Of a stretch of DNA of 64,000 bases, positions 8,010 through 17,348 are shown in pieces; position 1 is the first letter of the stretch; the number at the start of each line of letters is the position of its first letter. This stretch comes from Helicobacteraceae bacterium (GTDB lineage Bacteria; Campylobacterota; Campylobacteria; Campylobacterales; Sulfurimonadaceae). A model generated the notes under the pieces. The model worked only from the letters and a program-made list of their open reading frames with translations. It made no database searches and was not told the origin of the DNA. The stretch spans positions 23,649 through 87,648 of the forward strand of contig WTBY01000003.1 of assembly GCA_013138865.1 (NCBI GenBank), written 5' to 3'. A program made the translations under genes and the position numbers.

Positions 8010-8702
8010 ATGCAAGAAGAGAAATTAAACTATTTAAAAAATTTAAATCTGCTACTTGTTGAAGATGATGATGAACTTTTAAATAAAATGAAAACTATTT
8101 TAAGTATTTTTTTTAAAGATGTTTTTTGTGCAAAAGATGGTCATGATGGATATGAAATATTTTTAATATCTAACATAGATATGGTTATAACAGACTATGT
8201 CATGCCAAATATTAATGGTTATGAGTTATGTAAAACAATTAGAAAAAAAGATAAGAATATACCACTTGTAATTATGAGTAACTACTCAGATAAAGAAAAA
8301 CTTCTTAATGTTATACCGCTTTCACTCGCTCAGTACCTTATTAAACCTGTAAGCTATATGACACTTACTCAAACACTTGTAAGTATGGTAGAAAAACTAG
8401 AAGAGAGTTCATATAAATTATATTCACTTACGCCAACACTTACATATGATAAAATAAATAAAGAGTTAAAAGAAGATAATGAGCTCGTACCTCTTTCTAA
8501 AAGTGAAATCATTATACTTGAACTTTTCATTGAAAATAAAAATAAAATTATTGCAACTTTTGATATAGAGTACTCCTTGGATCCAAAAGATAACAAATCC
8601 ACTCAGGCTATAAAAAGTCTTATTTATAGACTTCGTAAAAAGGTAGGAAAAAATATTATTATAAATATCCCTGGCTTTGGTTATATGTACAAAACAGATT
8701 AA
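8010..8702 (+). CDS. OmpR-type response regulator
   Basis: 230 residues: receiver domain with acidic pocket E18-D21, phospho-acceptor D62 in ITDYVMP and K in LIKPVS, then a winged-helix DNA-binding domain (about 135-230) with the recognition-helix region STQAIKSLIYRLRKKVG and terminal GFGYMYK. Preceded by AACGGGAAATT, a weak ribosome-binding site. The kinase gene follows after 5 bp, so the two form a cognate pair. Transcribed away from the sia-like operon, which makes that operon a candidate target. The targets cannot be read from the sequence. Confidence 0.93.
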   Translation: MQEEKLNYLKNLNLLLVEDDDELLNKMKTILSIFFKDVFCAKDGHDGYEIFLISNIDMVITDYVMPNINGYELCKTIRKKDKNIPLVIMSNYSDKEKLLNVIPLSLAQYLIKPVSYMTLTQTLVSMVEKLEESSYKLYSLTPTLTYDKINKELKEDNELVPLSKSEIIILELFIENKNKIIATFDIEYSLDPKDNKSTQAIKSLIYRLRKKVGKNIIINIPGFGYMYKTD

Positions 8703-8707
8703 AAGGT

Positions 8708-10582
8708 ATGTTTATTAGACTTCTATTTATCTTAGCATTAGCTAGCTACTTGCATGCTACACAAGTGCTAGAACTTAAAAAAGGTTTTCAAGGCTGTGAT
8801 GCATCAACTAATATATACTATATTAATGATCGAAATAACACTTTCACATCTTTAGATATTTTAAAAAAAGAAAATTTAAAGCAAGCACCAGAGGGAGGAC
8901 AATTAGAACCTTCTATTGGTCCTTTTTGGAGTAAGCTATCTCTTAAAAATATCTCAAAAGATATTCAAAATATAGTTCTATATAATAAACTACCTGGAAT
9001 GAATTATATTGATGTATTTGTGTATAAAGATGAAAAATTAATTAACTCATATCTTTTAGGAGACTTGAGAAAACAAAATCAAAGAGAGTACCTAAATAGA
9101 TACTCAATGTTTGAATTAAATTTATTACCAAACGAAGAAGTCACAATAGTATCAAAAGCTGATAATTATAATATGAATAATATCTCATGGTTAATACAAA
9201 CTCCTCAAAAATTCTTAGAAGTAGAATCAACTGTATTAATTTTATTAGGCTCAGCTGCAGGATTTTTTTTACTTTTTAGCTTTATAAATCTTATTTTCTT
9301 TGCAATTTATAAGACTGTAACATATTTAATAATTGCTATGCATACTTTTGTATGGTTTTTATATACACTATCTATAAATGGTATTTTGTATCAGCTCGAC
9401 ATTAACTTAAATCTCGATTTTATAACACTCATTTCATGGTTAGTTCCAATGATTGGTATCTCTTTACTTCTACTTTTTACTTACTACTTTTTTAATATGA
9501 GAGAAAAATACTTAAAAATAGCGTTTATTGTAAAAGTTTTAATTTTCATAAATCTTCTTTTAGCTCTAATGAATATTTTGGGATTCTATCTTGATCAAGC
9601 GTATCTAAAAGCTACTATATTTGTAGGTTTTTCTGTTGCTATAAGTACTATATTTCTTTTTCTTATTGGCTTATACATGAAAGAAGTTGGTTCAAAATAC
9701 TTTCTTTTGGGTCAACTAGTATTTTTAGTAGCCGTTTTTTTAACCGCTTCAGGAGTTCTAGGTATCATAACTTACCATGAGTATTATCGATACTTGCTAA
9801 CAATAGGTATTTCTATTGACATGGTCTTTTTACTTATAGCTCAATATGTTAAAACAAAATATACTATAGATAAGATAAAAAAAAGTAAAGATATGTTGAT
9901 TGATCAGTCTCACTTTAGCTCTATTGGTCAGGCTATAGGAAATATAGCACATCAATGGAAAGTTCCACTTACTGAAGTTGGCACATCGTTTTTATTAATT
10001 GAAACTACAATGCATCATGATAAAGAAAATTTAATCAAAAATCTTACAAATGAAATACCAAAAATATCTCTTTCACTAGAACATATGAAAAAAACTATTG
10101 ATGAATTTTTACATTTCTACACTACTAATTCCATTAAAAAACTCTTTTACCTAAAAGAGGTACTTGATGAAGTAATTCTGATGTTAAAATCAAAAATCAT
10201 GCTAAACAATACCCATATAGATGTGCAAATAGAAGATAACTTTACCATGAATGGACATGAACATATTTTTTCAAATATTATGATGATATTAATCAATAAT
10301 TCATTGGATGAATTTAAGTATGAAAATAAAAATATTATTACAATAGCTATAGCTCATTCATCCAACTTTGTTAAAGTAAATTACATAGATAACGCTGGTG
10401 GCATAAAAATAGAACCTATTGAAAAAGTGTTTGAATATTTTGTGAGCACTAAAGGTGAAAATGGCAATGGGATCGGACTTGCAATGGTTAAACTACTTGT
10501 TGAAGATAAATTAAATGGTAAAGTAGATGTTAAAAATATAAATGATGGTGTAGAATTTAACATTTTTATAAAAAAGTTATAG
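8708..10582 (+). CDS. 7TMR-DISM sensor histidine kinase
   Basis: 624 residues. Signal peptide MFIRLLFILALASYLHA, then a periplasmic 7TMR-DISMED2-type domain (~25-170, with PFWSKLSLKN), seven membrane helices (~175-390), and a kinase core with phospho-His near 415 in NIAHQWKVPL, the variant box common in Campylobacterota, followed by an ATPase domain with NNSLDEF (N-box), DNAGGI and GNGIGLAM. The family senses soluble, often carbohydrate-like or small-molecule ligands. AAAAGG lies unusually close to the ATG (one base between). Convergent with glsA two bases downstream, with no terminator visible between. Confidence 0.92.
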   Translation: MFIRLLFILALASYLHATQVLELKKGFQGCDASTNIYYINDRNNTFTSLDILKKENLKQAPEGGQLEPSIGPFWSKLSLKNISKDIQNIVLYNKLPGMNYIDVFVYKDEKLINSYLLGDLRKQNQREYLNRYSMFELNLLPNEEVTIVSKADNYNMNNISWLIQTPQKFLEVESTVLILLGSAAGFFLLFSFINLIFFAIYKTVTYLIIAMHTFVWFLYTLSINGILYQLDINLNLDFITLISWLVPMIGISLLLLFTYYFFNMREKYLKIAFIVKVLIFINLLLALMNILGFYLDQAYLKATIFVGFSVAISTIFLFLIGLYMKEVGSKYFLLGQLVFLVAVFLTASGVLGIITYHEYYRYLLTIGISIDMVFLLIAQYVKTKYTIDKIKKSKDMLIDQSHFSSIGQAIGNIAHQWKVPLTEVGTSFLLIETTMHHDKENLIKNLTNEIPKISLSLEHMKKTIDEFLHFYTTNSIKKLFYLKEVLDEVILMLKSKIMLNNTHIDVQIEDNFTMNGHEHIFSNIMMILINNSLDEFKYENKNIITIAIAHSSNFVKVNYIDNAGGIKIEPIEKVFEYFVSTKGENGNGIGLAMVKLLVEDKLNGKVDVKNINDGVEFNIFIKKL

Positions 10583-10584
10583 AC

Positions 10585-11508
10585 TTAAAAAATAGATAAA
10601 CCACTTTTATTAGTAAACAGTTCTAGTGCTTTAGTTCCAGCTAAAGAGTTTCCCCAACTATTAAGTCTAGGTGAAAATACACTAATACTTAAAAGCCTTG
10701 GAACAATTGCGACTATACCGCCACCAACACCACTTTTTCCTGGTAGTCCTACATGAAAAGCAAAATCACCAGAAGCATCGTAATGACCACAAGTCAACAT
10801 AACAGCATTAACCCTTTTAGCTTGATGAGGCGAAACATACTTCATATTTGTAATAGGATCAACTCCATGATTTGCTAAAAATAGCATAGCACGTGAAAGC
10901 TCCTTAGTACTCATCGTGATCGAGCAGTGTTTAAAATAAGTCTCTACAACTTCTTGAACATCACACTCTAGGTTGTCAAAACTTTTCATCATATTTGCTA
11001 GTGCTAAATTTCTAAAACCATGTTCAAGTTCTGAGTGCCAAACTTCTTTGTCGTAAGTTATACCTTCAGAGCCAGAAATATCTCTAATAAAACTCAAAAT
11101 TCTATCAAATGTTTCAGCTTTTTCTTTATAGTGTGCAAGCAGAGTGTCAGTTGTTACGATCGCACCTGCATTTATAAAAGGATTTCTAGGTATTCCATTT
11201 TCATATTCTAGTTGAACAAGTGAGTTAAAAGGGTTACCAGAAGGCTCTTTTCCAACTCTTGTGTAGAGTTTTGAACTAAAAATTTTAAGTGCTTTAGTAA
11301 ATGTAAAAACTTTTGAGATACTTTGAATAGAGAACTTTTGATCACTTTCGCCTATACTAAAAGTTCTACCATCAAAAAGAGTTATGCTCATAGCAAACTG
11401 ATCAGCATCAACCTTAGCTAAAGCAGGAATATAATCAGCAACTTTGCCCTCACATAAGAATGGTTCTATCTCTTCTTCAATCTCTTCTAATATTTTCTGG
11501 TAGTTCAA
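10585..11508 (-). CDS. glsA: Glutaminase A (serine-dependent beta-lactamase fold)
   Basis: 307 residues, the normal length for bacterial glutaminase, which hydrolyses glutamine to glutamate and ammonia in the cytoplasm. Seen: SIQSISKVFTF near 81 with the catalytic Ser-x-x-Lys, the EPSGNPFNSL motif, NPFINAGAI, and GLPGKSGVGGGI near the C-terminus. The start codon is TTG at 11508, supported by AGGAG eight bases upstream and by agreement with the family N-terminus (IEEEIEPF). Single gene, convergent with the 7TM kinase and divergent from the metal efflux operon. Confidence 0.95.
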   Translation of the reverse strand: MNYQKILEEIEEEIEPFLCEGKVADYIPALAKVDADQFAMSITLFDGRTFSIGESDQKFSIQSISKVFTFTKALKIFSSKLYTRVGKEPSGNPFNSLVQLEYENGIPRNPFINAGAIVTTDTLLAHYKEKAETFDRILSFIRDISGSEGITYDKEVWHSELEHGFRNLALANMMKSFDNLECDVQEVVETYFKHCSITMSTKELSRAMLFLANHGVDPITNMKYVSPHQAKRVNAVMLTCGHYDASGDFAFHVGLPGKSGVGGGIVAIVPRLLSISVFSPRLNSWGNSLAGTKALELFTNKSGLSIF

Positions 11509-11565
11509 AATAACACTCCTCTTTAGTTTATTGAATTATATCACTAATTTAAGGTTTAATAATGA

Positions 11566-11571
11566 TATAAT
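11566..11571 (+). promoter_or_regulatory. Likely -10 box of the metal-efflux operon
   Basis: TATAAT at 11566, 33 bases before the ATG of the His-rich protein, with AAGGG before that ATG. There is no good -35 match; Campylobacterota promoters often rely on the -10 and T-rich upstream DNA. A metal-responsive repressor site was not recognised. Confidence 0.5.
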
Positions 11572-11604
11572 CTAACTATAAAATATTACGAAGGGTTCAA
11601 CGAA

Positions 11605-11958
11605 ATGAAAAATTATCTATTACTTTTATTTACTGTTGTACACCTTTTTAATGCTAATGTTAGTGCTGCTATAACTATATTTAATTCTAATGAAAACAAC
11701 CAACAACAGGTACATATTCACTATCATGTGCATGATGGAGTTTTACATCTGCATAGACACTCACACTTAGCTAAATCAACTTCGCATAACCATCAACATG
11801 TACAACTTCAAACTGTAGCTGTAGATTTTCTACTTGATCTGTATCAAGAAGATTGCTCATCTACAGCAGAAACTACACAAAGGTACACAGAAAAATTTTC
11901 TTTTATCTGTTCAAGTTCATTAAAAAGCATCTATCGTCCTCCTATAACTCTTATTTAG
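11605..11958 (+). CDS. Small exported His-rich protein heading the RND operon
   Basis: 117 residues, not assigned to a family. It starts with a signal peptide (MKNYLLLLFTVVHLFNANVSA); the mature part has eleven histidines between residues 37 and 65, mostly alternating (HxHxHxH, then HLHRHSH, then HNHQH), and a C-terminal segment with two cysteines. This is a strong transition-metal ligand pattern suited to Zn, Ni, Co or Cu. It lies 39 bp before the outer-membrane factor gene on the same strand. A role as periplasmic metal buffer, chaperone or sensor for the efflux pump is inferred; it might also be a tuning regulator. The DNA composition matches its neighbours. Confidence 0.8.
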   Translation: MKNYLLLLFTVVHLFNANVSAAITIFNSNENNQQQVHIHYHVHDGVLHLHRHSHLAKSTSHNHQHVQLQTVAVDFLLDLYQEDCSSTAETTQRYTEKFSFICSSSLKSIYRPPITLI

Positions 11959-11997
11959 TATAATTTAAACAATAAATTACCTAAACTAGGAGATCAA

Positions 11998-13194
11998 ATG
12001 CGAATAATTATTTTTATATACTTAAGTGCCTTACTTGTAAATGCAACAACATTTATGCTTGATGATGCAATCAAAGAGTTAAAAGTTTCACACCCTTTAG
12101 CAAAGTCTATCAACTCTTTTGAGAAAGCCTTTAAGGCTCAAAATAGAGCACTTAGTGCAAGTGACGCCGTTGTGCTTAATGCCGAGGGTGCTCACGCTAG
12201 ACCTAAATATGATAAAGATGGCTACGAGTACACAGTAGGTTTAGAGAAAAACTTTTTAAACCCAACTTATCAAAATGAACTGTTAAAATCGAGTAACTAC
12301 GAGAGTGACGCACAAATATTGCAGTTAAAACACTCTTTTTTAGCTCTACAAAATAGTGTTAAACTGCTTTATCATATAAACTGTCTTGATCGCAAGAGTG
12401 AAAAACAGTACAAAAAATCTTTTAAATCTTTCAAGAAGCTATATGTAAAAAAGCAAAAAGCATATGAGTATGGTGAAGTCTCAAGAAAAGAGCTTCTTCA
12501 ACTTCAAATAGAGCTACTAAGACTAAAAAGTAAGTACAAATACTACAAAAAAGAAGAGCAGATCTCAAGAGATGCACTACAAGCAAAATTACTTCTTAAC
12601 TCGTTTAAAAATGAAACTTCTCAGTGTAATGACCTCTACCCTATTACAAAAGAGTTAAGTGAAAATAACTCACAAACTAGCCTTCAAGAGCTCTCGTTTC
12701 AAAAGAAGATCTTAAGTGCTGATAGTAGCTATAAGCAACATGATACATTTTTAAATAGTGTGGCTCTCTCAGCCGCATATCAGAGCGAAATAGATACGAA
12801 AAGGGTTATTGTGGCACTATCAATACCACTTAACTTTAGTGGGGCACTAAACACTCAAAGCAGATTAGCAGCACTTAACAAAAAAAGTGCCTATGAAGAA
12901 GAAGCAAGAGAGTTCAAGCTACAAAGATCAGCTAAAATAGAGCTTCTAAACAAAAAGTTAGTTCAAGGTTTTGAAGCTACCCAAGCTTTTAGCTCCATGT
13001 TAGATAAATATGAAAATGAGCTAATACCACTAATTGAGAAGGGGTATAACTTAGCGGAGTTTTCTGCTATAGAGTACTTACTCTCCAAACGAGAGTTTAT
13101 GGAGCTTAAAAAAGAGCAGATACAAAACTACAAAAACTACTACAAAACACTATTTGAACTCTACACTACGCTAGAGATAAAGGATCAAAAATGA
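11998..13194 (+). CDS. TolC/CusC-like outer-membrane efflux protein
   Basis: 398 residues with a signal peptide (MRIIIFIYLSALLVNATT) and two long helical coiled-coil stretches (~85-210 and ~290-390), the architecture of outer-membrane efflux factors, with an opening LDDAIKELKVSHPLAKS typical of the family. AGGAG lies six bases before the ATG. It is slightly short for TolC-type proteins (usually 420-480) but appears complete. The stop overlaps the next gene's start (ATGA-type, 4 bp). It forms the outer exit of the tripartite pump with the two following genes. Confidence 0.88.
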   Translation: MRIIIFIYLSALLVNATTFMLDDAIKELKVSHPLAKSINSFEKAFKAQNRALSASDAVVLNAEGAHARPKYDKDGYEYTVGLEKNFLNPTYQNELLKSSNYESDAQILQLKHSFLALQNSVKLLYHINCLDRKSEKQYKKSFKSFKKLYVKKQKAYEYGEVSRKELLQLQIELLRLKSKYKYYKKEEQISRDALQAKLLLNSFKNETSQCNDLYPITKELSENNSQTSLQELSFQKKILSADSSYKQHDTFLNSVALSAAYQSEIDTKRVIVALSIPLNFSGALNTQSRLAALNKKSAYEEEAREFKLQRSAKIELLNKKLVQGFEATQAFSSMLDKYENELIPLIEKGYNLAEFSAIEYLLSKREFMELKKEQIQNYKNYYKTLFELYTTLEIKDQK

Positions 13195-14258
13195 GAAATA
13201 TATTACTTTTAAAACTACTTTTAACTAGCCTTCTATTTGCAGATATAACACTAAGTGAACAAGAGCAAAAGAATTGGCAAATAGAGACTCAAAAAGCAGC
13301 TATAGTTAAACATGTACCACTTGGTGAGTATATGTTAAGTGTTACAACTCCACTAAAACTACTTCACACTCTCTCAGTTCCATATGAAGCTCAAGTAACA
13401 GAGCTAAAAAAGGTTAATTTCCAGAGAGTTAAAAAAGGTGAATCACTTGCGCTTTTAAGTGCTACAGAATGGATCGAAGCACAAAAGCAGGCTATCGCTG
13501 ATGCTATTAAACTAATGCACAATGAGCGTATAGCTGAGCGAAAAGCAAAGCTTTGTGAAGATGGCATAATTGCTCTAAAGGAGTGTTTTGCAGCAGACGC
13601 AGAAGTTAGAACTGACAAGATCAAGTTATCAGCATCTAAGACACTTCTAAAAGCTTATGGAGCGAGTGACAACATGATTAATAAACTCTATAAAGATCTA
13701 AGTATATTTGCAAATATGAACCTACGCTCACCAGTAGATGGAACAATTATACAAGTTAATATTCAACCTGGAAAAAGTATCTCATCTTCAAGTGCACTTT
13801 TTGTGATCAAAAAAGATGGCGAAGATTGGCTTCAAAGTGAACTTCCTAACAAAGTTGCAAGTAGATTAAAAGTTGGTGAAAATATAGTTATAACTATAGA
13901 TAAGCAAAAAATAGAGTCTAAGATTCTTCACATATCACCAGTTTTAAACCCTTACAACCAAACAAGAGAGGTAAGCTTTTCTTTGGCACAAAAGTACAAA
14001 CTAAGATCTGGTCTAAGACAAAGAGCATCAATAAGTGTAAAACATAAGGCTTTTATGATCGATAAAGATGCAGTTGTTCAAAATGGAAATAGTTCAATAA
14101 TTTTTTCTAAAAATGGTGATAGCTATAAGGTAGTAAACGTAAACATTATTGCAGAGAGTAAAAAAGAGTTTTATATAGAGTACAACAGCTCTATTAATGG
14201 GCAGATCGCCACTACTTCTACAAGTGTTCTACAAAACCTTTTACAACAAGGAGAGTAG
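13191..14258 (+). CDS. RND efflux periplasmic adaptor (CusB/CzcB-like)
   Basis: 355 residues, signal peptide MRNILLLKLLLTSLLFA. Features of membrane-fusion proteins are visible: a first lipoyl half-motif (VPYEAQVTELKKVNFQRVKKGE), a helical hairpin (~85-150), and the second lipoyl half DLRSPVDGTIIQ-like segment (NLRSPVDGTIIQVNIQPG), then beta-barrel domain. It couples the inner-membrane pump to the outer-membrane factor. The N-terminal metal-binding Met motif of CusB and a His-rich N-terminus as in CzcB are both absent, so the metal cannot be told from this subunit. The stop abuts the pump ATG. Confidence 0.88.
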   Translation: MRNILLLKLLLTSLLFADITLSEQEQKNWQIETQKAAIVKHVPLGEYMLSVTTPLKLLHTLSVPYEAQVTELKKVNFQRVKKGESLALLSATEWIEAQKQAIADAIKLMHNERIAERKAKLCEDGIIALKECFAADAEVRTDKIKLSASKTLLKAYGASDNMINKLYKDLSIFANMNLRSPVDGTIIQVNIQPGKSISSSSALFVIKKDGEDWLQSELPNKVASRLKVGENIVITIDKQKIESKILHISPVLNPYNQTREVSFSLAQKYKLRSGLRQRASISVKHKAFMIDKDAVVQNGNSSIIFSKNGDSYKVVNVNIIAESKKEFYIEYNSSINGQIATTSTSVLQNLLQQGE

Positions 14259-17200
14259 ATGAATAAGTTAATCTCTTTTGCTCTTTCACAGAGACTTTTT
14301 GTCTCTTTGTTAGCTATTGTTATTTTAGGTTTTGGTGTTAGATCGTATAACAACCTGCCAGTAGATGCTTTTCCGGACATTGCACCTACTCAAGTAAAAA
14401 TTATTATGAAATCAAGCGGTATGACACCTGATGAAGTTGAGTCTCGTATAGTTATACCTGTTGAGATGGGAATGCTCGGTATTGCAAAGCAGACTATGAT
14501 GCGATCAACTGCAAAGTACGGCATATGTGACATAACTCTTGACTTTGAAGAGGGGACTGACATATATTGGGCTCGTCAGCAAGTGAGCGAGAGACTAAAC
14601 AGTATTGTGGGAGACCTTCCTACTAACTTAGAGGGTGGCTTAGCTCCTATTAGTACACCTCTTAGTGAAATACTTATGTTTACAATAGAGTCAAAAACAT
14701 TGAACTTAAGCGAAAAGAGAACTCTACTTGATTGGGTTATATCACCTAAAATACGATCTGTAAGTGGTGTAGCAGAGCTAAATGCTTTAGGTGGAAAAGT
14801 TAAAACTTACCAAATAACACCAAAGTTTGAAGCTATGAGTGCTTATGGCATTACACTAGGTCAGATCATTAACGCACTTGAGAGCAATAACCTAAATGAC
14901 GGTGCAGGTCGAGTTACTCAAGGTGTCGAAAGTATTCTTGTAAGAAGTGTTGGAAGAATAGATGATATTTTTGATATTAAGAGTGTAAATGTAGCAAAAA
15001 TTGATAACAAAGTAATAAGCATAGCAGATATTGCTGATGTATATTTAGGTCATTTAACAAGAGCTGGTTTCTCTACAAAAGATGGAAAAGGTGAAGTAGT
15101 TCAAGGTATTGTTCTTGGTCTTAAAGGTAGTAACACACAAAGTGTTTTAAAGAGCGTAAAAGAAGAGCTTAAACAGATAGAGAAGATGTTACCAGAGGGT
15201 ACAAGTATAAATATATTTTACGATCGCTCAACTCTAGTTACTCTAGCTACAGACACAGTTAAAAATGCACTTTTAGAAGCAGGAATTTTAATTATGATAG
15301 TTCTGCTCTTAATGCTAGGTAACTTTGCTTCAGCATTTAGTGTTGCACTTATTTTACCTTTTGCACTACTTATGAGCTTTATAGCAATGGATTATTTTGG
15401 TCTAAGTGCAAACCTTATGAGTTTAGGTGGGCTTGCAATCGCAGTCGGTATTTTGGTCGATTCTGCTGTTGTAATGGTTGAGCACATAACCTCCAAACTT
15501 GGCGATCCTAAGTGTAAAAATGAAAATAAGCTAAATATTATATATAAAGCATCAGTTGAGATGGCTCCGTCAATAGTTACTGGAGTTCTGATTATTATAA
15601 TCGTTTTTATGCCACTTCTTACACTTGAGGGACTTGAAGGTAAACTATTTAAGCCTGTTGCTTTGAGTATTGTTTTTGCACTATTTAGCTCTCTTATATT
15701 AGCACTTACACTTATACCAACTCTTAGCTCATTTATTTTAAGTGTTCGTCCAGACAAAGAGTCTTGGCTTATAAGTAAACTTTTAGCACTTTATAAACCC
15801 TCTTTAGAGTATGCAATAAAACATACTAAAGAGGTTTTTATTGTCGTTATTTTACTCTTTTTTGGCTCACTTTTTCTAGCTTCAAAAACAGGAAAAGCAT
15901 TTATGCCGACTATGGATGAGGGGACACTAGTAGCTATGATCGAATCACTCCCATCTATAAGTCTTGAAGAGAGCGTAAAACTTAACAATAAAATTCAGAC
16001 AAAACTTATGAGTGATGTTCCAGAGATCAGCTCAATAGTCGCTCGAACAGGAACAGATGAGCTAGGTCTTGATCCTATGAGTCTTAATGATACCGACACA
16101 TTTTTTATACTCAAACCTATGGATGAGTGGAGAGTGAAGTCAAAAGATTGGGTAAAGGCTCAAATAAGAGCTTCACTTGACTCTCTTGTAGGTATTGAGT
16201 ATGTGTTTACACAACCTATAGAGATGCGTGTTTCAGAGATGTTAACAGGTGTTAGAGGCGATCTCGCCATTGATATATTTGGAAGCGATCAGAGTGAGCT
16301 TGAAAGAATCGCCACTCAGATCAAAACTATCTTAGATGGTGTCAAAGGTAGTAGTGATGTTTACAAAAAGAGTAATGAAGGAGTTGAGTATTTTGAGCTT
16401 AGTTTTAACCAAGAAGCACTAGGCTACTACAACTTAAGCGAGAGAGATATCGCCTCATTTATGAAAGTAATGATCACAGGCATACAAGTAGGAATAGTAC
16501 AAGAGGGAATGCGTCGTATTAACCTTATGATCAAAGGTAATAGCACCATGCAAAACTCTCTAGGCTCTTTAGAGAATTTATATTATGTGGTAAAAAATGG
16601 TAAAAGTATTCCACTAAGCAACTTTGTTACATTTACTAAAACGAGTGGACCTGTACAGATAGAGCATGAAAATGGTTATAGAAAAACAGTTGTACAAAGT
16701 AATGTAGCAGGTCGTGATTTAGTTGGTTTCGTAGAAGAAGTAAAAGAGCAGATTGAGCAAAAAGTAAAAATGCCTGCAGGCTATTATGTTAGCTATGGTG
16801 GAGAGTTTGAAAACCAACAAAGAGCTGCAGCAAAACTTATGATCATTATACCTATTTCACTATTTTTGATCTTTATTTTACTATTTGTCTCATTTAACTC
16901 TATAACTCAAGCACTACTAGTACTTATAAATGTTCCGCTAGCACTTATAGGTGGTTTTGCAGGTCTCTACTTTAGTGGTGAGTACATCTCAGTTCCTGCT
17001 TCTGTTGGGTTTATCGCCCTACTAGGGATCGCTGTACTTAATGGAGTTGTATTAGTAAACTACTTTAACTACCTTTTAGCAATGGGACATAGCGTTTTAG
17101 ATGCTGTAAAAAAGGGATCACTCAAAAGGTTTCGTCCAGTTCTTATGACTGCAACTATCGCCGCTCTTGGACTGTTACCACTTCTTTTTTCAAGTGGACC

Positions 17201-17321
17201 AGGTTCAGAGATTCAAAAGCCCTTAGCGATCGTAGTTATTAATGGACTTATAAGTTCAACACTACTAACTTTAATAGTTTTACCTCTTCTGTACTTGAAG
17301 TTTGTAAAGCCAAAAGACTAA
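14259..17321 (+). CDS. Heavy-metal efflux RND pump (CusA/CzcA family)
   Basis: 1020 residues, full length, proton-driven inner-membrane exporter. Opening helix plus NNLPVDAFPDIAPTQV, which is the family hallmark after TM1; two large periplasmic loops; TM4 region GGLAIAVGILVDSAVVMVEH; TM10-11 region PASVGFIALLGIAVLNGVVL. The TM4 motif lacks the DFG-x-x-VDG form of classical Zn/Co CzcA pumps and is nearer the CusA-like or HME5-type pattern, so the substrate is uncertain (Cu/Ag or a divalent metal). The His-rich gene at the head of the operon leans toward divalent metals. A terminator hairpin overlaps its stop. Confidence 0.93.
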   Translation: MNKLISFALSQRLFVSLLAIVILGFGVRSYNNLPVDAFPDIAPTQVKIIMKSSGMTPDEVESRIVIPVEMGMLGIAKQTMMRSTAKYGICDITLDFEEGTDIYWARQQVSERLNSIVGDLPTNLEGGLAPISTPLSEILMFTIESKTLNLSEKRTLLDWVISPKIRSVSGVAELNALGGKVKTYQITPKFEAMSAYGITLGQIINALESNNLNDGAGRVTQGVESILVRSVGRIDDIFDIKSVNVAKIDNKVISIADIADVYLGHLTRAGFSTKDGKGEVVQGIVLGLKGSNTQSVLKSVKEELKQIEKMLPEGTSINIFYDRSTLVTLATDTVKNALLEAGILIMIVLLLMLGNFASAFSVALILPFALLMSFIAMDYFGLSANLMSLGGLAIAVGILVDSAVVMVEHITSKLGDPKCKNENKLNIIYKASVEMAPSIVTGVLIIIIVFMPLLTLEGLEGKLFKPVALSIVFALFSSLILALTLIPTLSSFILSVRPDKESWLISKLLALYKPSLEYAIKHTKEVFIVVILLFFGSLFLASKTGKAFMPTMDEGTLVAMIESLPSISLEESVKLNNKIQTKLMSDVPEISSIVARTGTDELGLDPMSLNDTDTFFILKPMDEWRVKSKDWVKAQIRASLDSLVGIEYVFTQPIEMRVSEMLTGVRGDLAIDIFGSDQSELERIATQIKTILDGVKGSSDVYKKSNEGVEYFELSFNQEALGYYNLSERDIASFMKVMITGIQVGIVQEGMRRINLMIKGNSTMQNSLGSLENLYYVVKNGKSIPLSNFVTFTKTSGPVQIEHENGYRKTVVQSNVAGRDLVGFVEEVKEQIEQKVKMPAGYYVSYGGEFENQQRAAAKLMIIIPISLFLIFILLFVSFNSITQALLVLINVPLALIGGFAGLYFSGEYISVPASVGFIALLGIAVLNGVVLVNYFNYLLAMGHSVLDAVKKGSLKRFRPVLMTATIAALGLLPLLFSSGPGSEIQKPLAIVVINGLISSTLLTLIVLPLLYLKFVKPKD

Positions 17322-17340
17322 CTCTTTTTTAGAGTTAGTT
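17317..17340 (+). terminator. Hairpin terminator after the RND operon
   Basis: ACTAACTCT (17317-17325), loop TTTTT, AGAGTTAGT (17331-17339): a perfect 9-bp stem that includes the pump's stop codon. The T-tract is in the loop and just after it, so strength is moderate. It lies between convergent genes and may serve both. Confidence 0.7.
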
Positions 17341-17348
17341 TAGAGTCT

